Assembly (NCBI GenBank): GCA_944472135.2
Contig: OX235267.1
Location: 24,305,349 to 24,369,348, forward strand
Length of the DNA: 64,000 nucleotides
Origin: Trichobilharzia regenti
Lineage: Eukaryota; Platyhelminthes; Trematoda; Strigeidida; Schistosomatidae
Direction: 5' to 3'
In this document: one piece after another, positions 58,407 to 64,000 of the stretch
How the letters are laid out: every line of letters starts with the position of its first letter
How positions within the stretch are numbered: position 1 is the stretch's first letter
Program-made: the position numbers and the translations under genes
Notes under the pieces: model-generated
What the model saw: the letters and a program-made list of their open reading frames with translations, nothing else
The model's database searches: none
What the model was told of the DNA's origin: nothing

Positions 58407-58667
58407 TCAAGCAGCAGTTTCGTATTCATGATATTTGGCAGACAGGTCTTTGTATAATCGCATTAATACTTGGTTAAAAGGATCTTTTCCAACGAAGACC
58501 ATCATAAGTAAATCAAATTTCTCAATTTGCAGATTAGTTCGCCGTTCGCAAATTACATAGTTCAGGTTGGAGATTTCACCACAGTTCCCTTTAGAAACCA
58601 TGAATGGTAACCAAGAACACAAGCATAGATTCATGACAGCATATACTACTGATTGGTTAGGAATCAC
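58407..58667 (-). CDS. candidate host-gene last exon
   Basis: An 86-codon minus-strand frame ends with YVICERRTNLQIEKFDLLMM, then VFVGKDPFNQVLMRLYKDLS and AKYHEYETAA. The composition is protein-like (charged amphipathic segments, few repeats) and matches none of the transposons here. A possible acceptor (GGTTTCTAAAG|GGAAC) lies at 58589, giving an exon of about 60 codons to the stop. I recognise no family and found no upstream exon. It could instead be a pseudogene or unrecognised transposon. Confidence 0.35.
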   Translation of the reverse strand: MIPNQSVVYAVMNLCLCSWLPFMVSKGNCGEISNLNYVICERRTNLQIEKFDLLMMVFVGKDPFNQVLMRLYKDLSAKYHEYETAA

Positions 58668-58851
58668 TCACATCGACTAGTGGTGTTTGCTAACCACATC
58701 GAAATGATATAGACGCCATACAAGCGAAACGGTTGTCTGGTTTTTAAATCACTTCGTTCTGGCTAGCTGGCACTACTGGTTGATGTGAGTGCTGTCCAAC
58801 TATTCATGCTAACCTGCTAGTAGTATACTAAGTCATAGATCCATGAATGTC

Positions 58852-60420
58852 TATTACTATTATTATTATCGTCTCCTTTAGTTCCTAGGGGAACATAGGA
58901 CTTCAGCCTCACGTCTCCATTGCGTTCGTTTCACATCCAACATCTTCACCTGGCTCCACGTCTGCTCGCATGCTTTCATCTGCTCTTCATAGTACCCCCC
59001 CTGTCACCCTCTCACTGACGACCAACTCGCCGCTTCCCTTTCGGGTTCCACTCGAGCAATGGCTTGTCTAGTGATGTCACTTGATGTTTCCTCAGAGTAT
59101 GGTCAGCCAATCCATCTCCATTTCTTCCTGCCTATCTGTTTCACAATCGGTTCCTGCTGTGTTGGTTCGCTCATTGCCAGAGATCCCTGTTCCTGATCTT
59201 TTTTGGCTGGCCATCTGATCTTGAGTATTGAGCGGAGACAGCTGTTGTTGAAAGTCTGTAGTCTGTTCGAAGTGCCCTTCGTGACGTGCCAAGTCTCTGA
59301 TCCGTATCGTGAGTAGCACTGACTGACTTCACATTGGAGTTGAAAATCATGATCTTATTTCTCATGCTGAGTGCTGTTGACCTCTACACAGACTTGAGAG
59401 TAATGCAATCTTGCCTTGCTTACCCGATCCTCGCTGCTTTCATATGCTCGCCAGTTCCGTCCGCCAGGTAGGTGGGTAGATAAATGAGGTTGCTTCTTTC
59501 AGATTTCTCCCGTTTGTGCTTATTGTTGTTTTCTGTTGATGTTGTTGTTGCTCCTGTTGCTGTTGGCCAGCAATCACCATCACCTGTTTTTTCTCTATGT
59601 CCACTCGAAGTTTTATTTTCTCTGGATGCTTCTTCTGCCAACTTGATGCTTTATACTTGCATATCTTCCAGTTTGTGGGAAATCAGACATATATCATCGG
59701 CAAAGTCCAGATCCTCCAAGTCTTTTGTGTCAGTCCATTTTATGCCTGTTTCCTCGCTACCCGCTGTCTGTCGCATTATCCAATCTACTGCGACCAGGAA
59801 AATCATTGGCGATAGTAGGCAGCCAGCTAGTCTTACCTCCGTCCTCACTTCGAAGAATTCCGTGAGTTTCCTGTTACGGATTACTTGGCATGCAACATTG
59901 TCGCACAACTGTTGGATAAGGTGTATTATTGTTGGCGGAACCCAGTAGTAGCGAAGTAGTCTCTAAATCCCCCCTCGATCGACGCTGTGGAAGGCCTTTT
60001 CAAATTCAATCAAGTTTAGGTAGAGAGCTGACTGCTATTCCAAGCTCTGTTCAATGATGACCCGTAGTGTGGCGATTTGATTGATGCATGACTTGTTTCT
60101 CCTGAATCCAGCCTTCTCCGGTCGAAGTTTTTCACCAGGGGCGTGTTTGATTCTCTCCAGGGTGATGCAAATTAGTATTTTGTTTGGAAGAGACAGGAGC
60201 ATAACGTCGTGCCATTTCTTGCATTTACTTAAGTCTCCCTTCTTTGGAAATTTGAATAAATAGCCCTTCTTTCAATCCGTAGGTGCCTTGTCCTCTTTCC
60301 ACACCTTCTTCAGTAGTGGTATTATCGAGTCCGCTGATGTCTCTGGGTTTATTTTCAATGCTTCTGCGAGGATTCTGTCTGATGCTGCTGCTTTTCTAGT
60401 TTTTAGCATCCATATCTGTC
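58852..60420 (-). pseudogene. LINE reverse transcriptase and 3' end, longest copy
   Basis: Reading from 60420: KAAASDRILAEALKINPETS, LLKKVWKEDKAPTD, LERIKHAPGEKLRPEKAGFR (RT fingers), LYLNLIEFEKAFHSVDR (first catalytic aspartate region altered), GCLLSPMIFLVAVDWIM, LEDLDFADDICLISHKLED (FADD active site), a glutamine-rich linker, and the C-terminal and 3' terminus with TAATAATAATAGT tail. Several stops and frameshifts. The first half of the element is missing (5' truncation), typical of target-primed reverse transcription. Confidence 0.85.
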
Positions 60421-61629
60421 TAAATTAGTCTGCTAAGAAATTATTTCCCTACCTTTTCTAGTCTGACACACTAAATCTTTGTTGACTTAATAAGGTATAT
60501 ATCGCAAATTAGTAACACACGCGGACGGAATTTCAAGATAATTGCAGAAAAGTTAAAACCTAGTATGTACTTACACTGAAAATTCCAATAGCTCTGAAGA
60601 ATGATTTGTCCAAGGTTAAATATTAAGTTGAAGCGTCAACCTGACTCATGAAATCAGTTAAAATGAAACTTCTACTAAATAAAAAAAGAAAATCTTAAAT
60701 CGGTATGTATAAAATGCCTAGAAGAGATTATTGTAACACATTTGAACATGCAATAAAAAATGGACGCCATCATCCTCATCCTGATCAACACATTTGAATG
60801 TGCAACATCTGGTTTATTGTTAAACAAACCAGATAGTTGTTTAAATACTCTATCTGTCTTCATTTCCCTCTTTCTCCGTCACGCATACACACAAATGCAC
60901 AAGTAAACACCAAGTAAAATTTAGTTATAAAAAAACTATCCGGCTTTTTCTCTCGCAATTGTTAAACGTTCTTCTGTTTGCAATTGAACAGATGAAGTTA
61001 ATTTTTGGACACAAGTTGATATACATGTGTATACATACACTATACTGTTCATGAGTAGCTGCGACATTTTGGAATAATAATAATGACTCAGTTAAATACT
61101 TGGCGCTGTTTTCTTTCCTTTTTACGAAGCAGATAATCTCAATGATAAATGTCTCCTTTTTACCTACAGTTAAAGATTAATTATAGAAGTACATGCAGAT
61201 GTAGACAACTTCGGTACATAACTAAGAAAGGATAAGCCGCAAAATACGAATTCATTGCTTTAAACTGTCTTTGTGTGTCATTCACTTCTGATTAGTCAAC
61301 GATCTAAACTGTATTTAATGTTACATTATCTGGACTGATCATTCTGCGTTAGGATACTTACTTCCCAAATCGATGACCCGACGAAAAAATATATATATTA
61401 TTCCGTAAATAATTGTTTCATAACTTAATTACGTTACACAATACTCATCTTAATGAGGACAGTAAGTGAATGATTCATTTGTCTGTCAATACTTTTGTAT
61501 TAACACAAAACTATTGACTGAGTTCCTAATCTGACCTTCATTTCAAGACACGCAAAGTATATGATTCAAATTTTTCAGGTGATGTTCAAAGAATATTTCA
61601 TAAAGATTATTCAGGAAATCAGTGCCAGA
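60421..61629. other. unassigned intergenic DNA
   Basis: AT-rich, no supported feature. Confidence 0.35.
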
Positions 61630-62372
<743 letters not shown>

Positions 62373-62899
62373 ATGGGTATCCTGAACATATATAAATGGG
62401 TATCAAAGCAAGCTTATTTCTCTTCCATTTGATTTATTGAGTGCACCTTGAAATTACTTAGCAATGTGGTTTAGTAGAAATATACCCCTTTTTTAGTGCT
62501 GACAAACAATCCAGCCTACATGATAGCTAATCTTATTAGAAATAAATTAATGCTGTACTCTATGATTTTAATACTGAAGGGCTTGCATAAATGATGCATT
62601 ATCAAGTGAGTCAACAATGCTGACATGATTTTGCCCATATGACCGTCATATACGTAAACTTCGCTGCAGATCAACTGTCAGTATGTTGTCTTCGGAGGTT
62701 TATTTACCTATACTCAAAAACACAAAAAGCAGAAGGACATAAGATATAATTATTTTTACTTAATGCTAATGCTTTAGAAACGGAATCCAGAACACATATC
62801 TCTTTCTTCTCAAAAGTTACACAACAAATATGCGTGTATTCAAACTGATATTATCAATAACAACTGGACGTAAACGTATACTGCTAAGTTACTCAAATG
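62373..62899. other. unassigned intergenic DNA
   Basis: No recognisable feature. Confidence 0.3.
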
Positions 62900-63080
62900 A
62901 CACAGGACTCTCGCCTACCATGCACATGGTCCGGGGTTCGAGCCCACGCCGACGCACACCTGATATCTGTGGTCGGCCTGCGAAATTTGGACTACCGATA
63001 TCCATGCTGAAAATTCCATACTTGTACCAAAAATACGGTGTGGTATCAAGCTGTAATCAAAAATATAAAAAAAACAAAAT
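62900..63080 (+). repeat. SINE-D copy, 5' truncated
   Basis: It begins at GACACAGGACTCTCGCC, lacking the first bases of the head. The rest is well preserved (CCGGGGTTCGAGCCC, GATATCTGTGGTCGGCCTGC, AATTCCATACTTGTACC) and ends in an A-rich tail. Confidence 0.8.
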
Positions 63081-63359
63081 AAAATTTGAATACATTTATT
63101 CTAATGTAATGTATTGCCTAGCAACATGTCTTTTACCTTCAGTGATTACCCGGCAGCTTGAATATATACAACCATCAGATTACAATAAAAAGCATTAATT
63201 CTTGATAAATAAAACTAATTATTCAAGTCAGTTTTGTCTTTCTCACTGGTTAATTATGTTGGACTGAAGTATTGGCTCTCCATCGACATGTCCTCCCTCT
63301 CCTAGTACAAACGCTTCGATTATATCTGAGGATTATTGTGTTATTTAATGTATAGTGGC

Positions 63360-63530
63360 TAATGGTGGAATTCAGGACGCCAAATTCGTCCTTTTTGAGA
63401 TTAATGAGTCGGATTTACCTGCATTCCCCTTCACTCATTTGGAACTGCAGGTACATCCAGATGACGAACCCCAATTATTGCGAAGTGCACATCCTGGATC
63501 CCAATGCTAGTCACTGCCCGTTAAATAAAA
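63360..63530. repeat. SINE-B inverted pair of hammerhead regions
   Basis: 63366-63425 is a minus-strand SINE-B hammerhead region (GCAGGTAAATCC side to GAATTCCAC side). 63440-63510 is a plus-strand one. They face each other around ATTCCCCTTCACTC. This is another head-to-head inversion, now in SINE-B. Confidence 0.6.
63455..63499 (+). ncRNA. degenerate hammerhead ribozyme (SINE-B)
   Basis: ATCCAG pairs with CTGGAT and the core ATGACGA is two bases from consensus. Stem II is lost and GAA is kept. Inactive by inspection. Confidence 0.5.
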
Positions 63531-64000
63531 TCAATTATTATTTAACAGGCTACAGCAGACAAAAATCAAATGGAGTTTAGAAAATATTAATACTCAAGTG
63601 TGTCAACTAGAACAAAGTGTCATTTATCATAATAAAGAAGAGTTTAAAATGAGAGATTTGTATGAATATAAATATTTATAATTATGTGAAAGTAAAGAGT
63701 GAATTTATTTACTGATGCATGAAATTGAACTCATTCATGTATATTGTTCACAAAATAATAATCTTCTTAAACAATATTAAATTGTCTTTTTCTAAATACT
63801 AAAGGGTGATAGAAGAAAAGAAGACTGATAAAAAGCGCGTAAACTAATTAACAAGGTCAAAGTTTATCAAGTATCAGGTAATGAATGATTCAGTTACTTA
63901 AAAAGACATTGAACATTTCAATAATTATTGATCATAAGGAACAGCATTATAAAATAAGTCTTTTTAGAGTAGATAGACTAATTTCCTTCCTAATATATTA
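63531..64000. other. unassigned intergenic DNA
   Basis: AT-rich, no supported feature. Confidence 0.35.

Overview
The window looks like transposable-element-rich, gene-poor genomic DNA of a flatworm, most likely a schistosomatid trematode. This rests on element types, not on a database match. I see degenerate type-I hammerhead ribozymes inside tRNA-headed SINEs of the schistosome alpha-repeat kind, RTE/SR2-like LINEs, Penelope-like elements with a C-terminal GIY-YIG domain, and a Gypsy-type LTR retrotransposon. The DNA is AT-rich. No bacterial operons, rRNA or convincing functional tRNA genes are visible. Only two short stretches (40483-40666 and 58407-58667) look like possible host exons, and both are weak.

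Repeat families (working names). SINE-A: tRNA-like head, then a hammerhead-like module, then a tail ending in CTTGAAAA. SINE-B: the alpha-type hammerhead SINE. SINE-D and SINE-D': one shared tRNA-like head joined to two different tails, the D' tail copying the 3' end of the LINE. SINE-C: a further tRNA-like head. LINE: APE endonuclease plus reverse transcriptase, mostly 3' fragments. PLE: Penelope-like copies showing the GIY-YIG domain and 3' region. LTR: one Gypsy family present as a 4.6-kb damaged autonomous copy, a 1.08-kb non-autonomous copy with identical LTRs, and a solo LTR, each with a 4-bp target duplication.

Layout. 0-12 kb: scattered SINE, PLE and LINE fragments. 12.5-15.4 kb: a Penelope insertion with inverted arms and a 14-bp target duplication, containing a nested SINE-D' and the small LTR element. 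15.6-32.7 kb: LINE, SINE and PLE fragments, a second LTR-like remnant near 21.1 kb and a solo LTR at 26.1 kb. 32.7-46.6 kb: SINE-A and SINE-B copies, TA microsatellite, a candidate exon at 40.5 kb, tail-to-tail LINE fragments and a nested SINE cluster at 45.4-46.6 kb. 48.9-51.4 kb: two LINE 3' fragments. 52.7-57.4 kb: the Gypsy element, broken by frameshifts and by a palindromic MITE-like insertion. 58.9-60.4 kb: the longest LINE RT fragment. 61.6-62.4 kb: an uninterrupted GATA array of about 715 bp. The last 1.6 kb holds more SINE copies.

The elements interact. The LINE probably supplied the machinery that moves SINE-D', and nesting gives relative ages. The most interesting signals are two different SINE families that each carry a hammerhead core with a minimal self-complementary stem III, and the small LTR element that keeps an open gag-integrase fusion frame.
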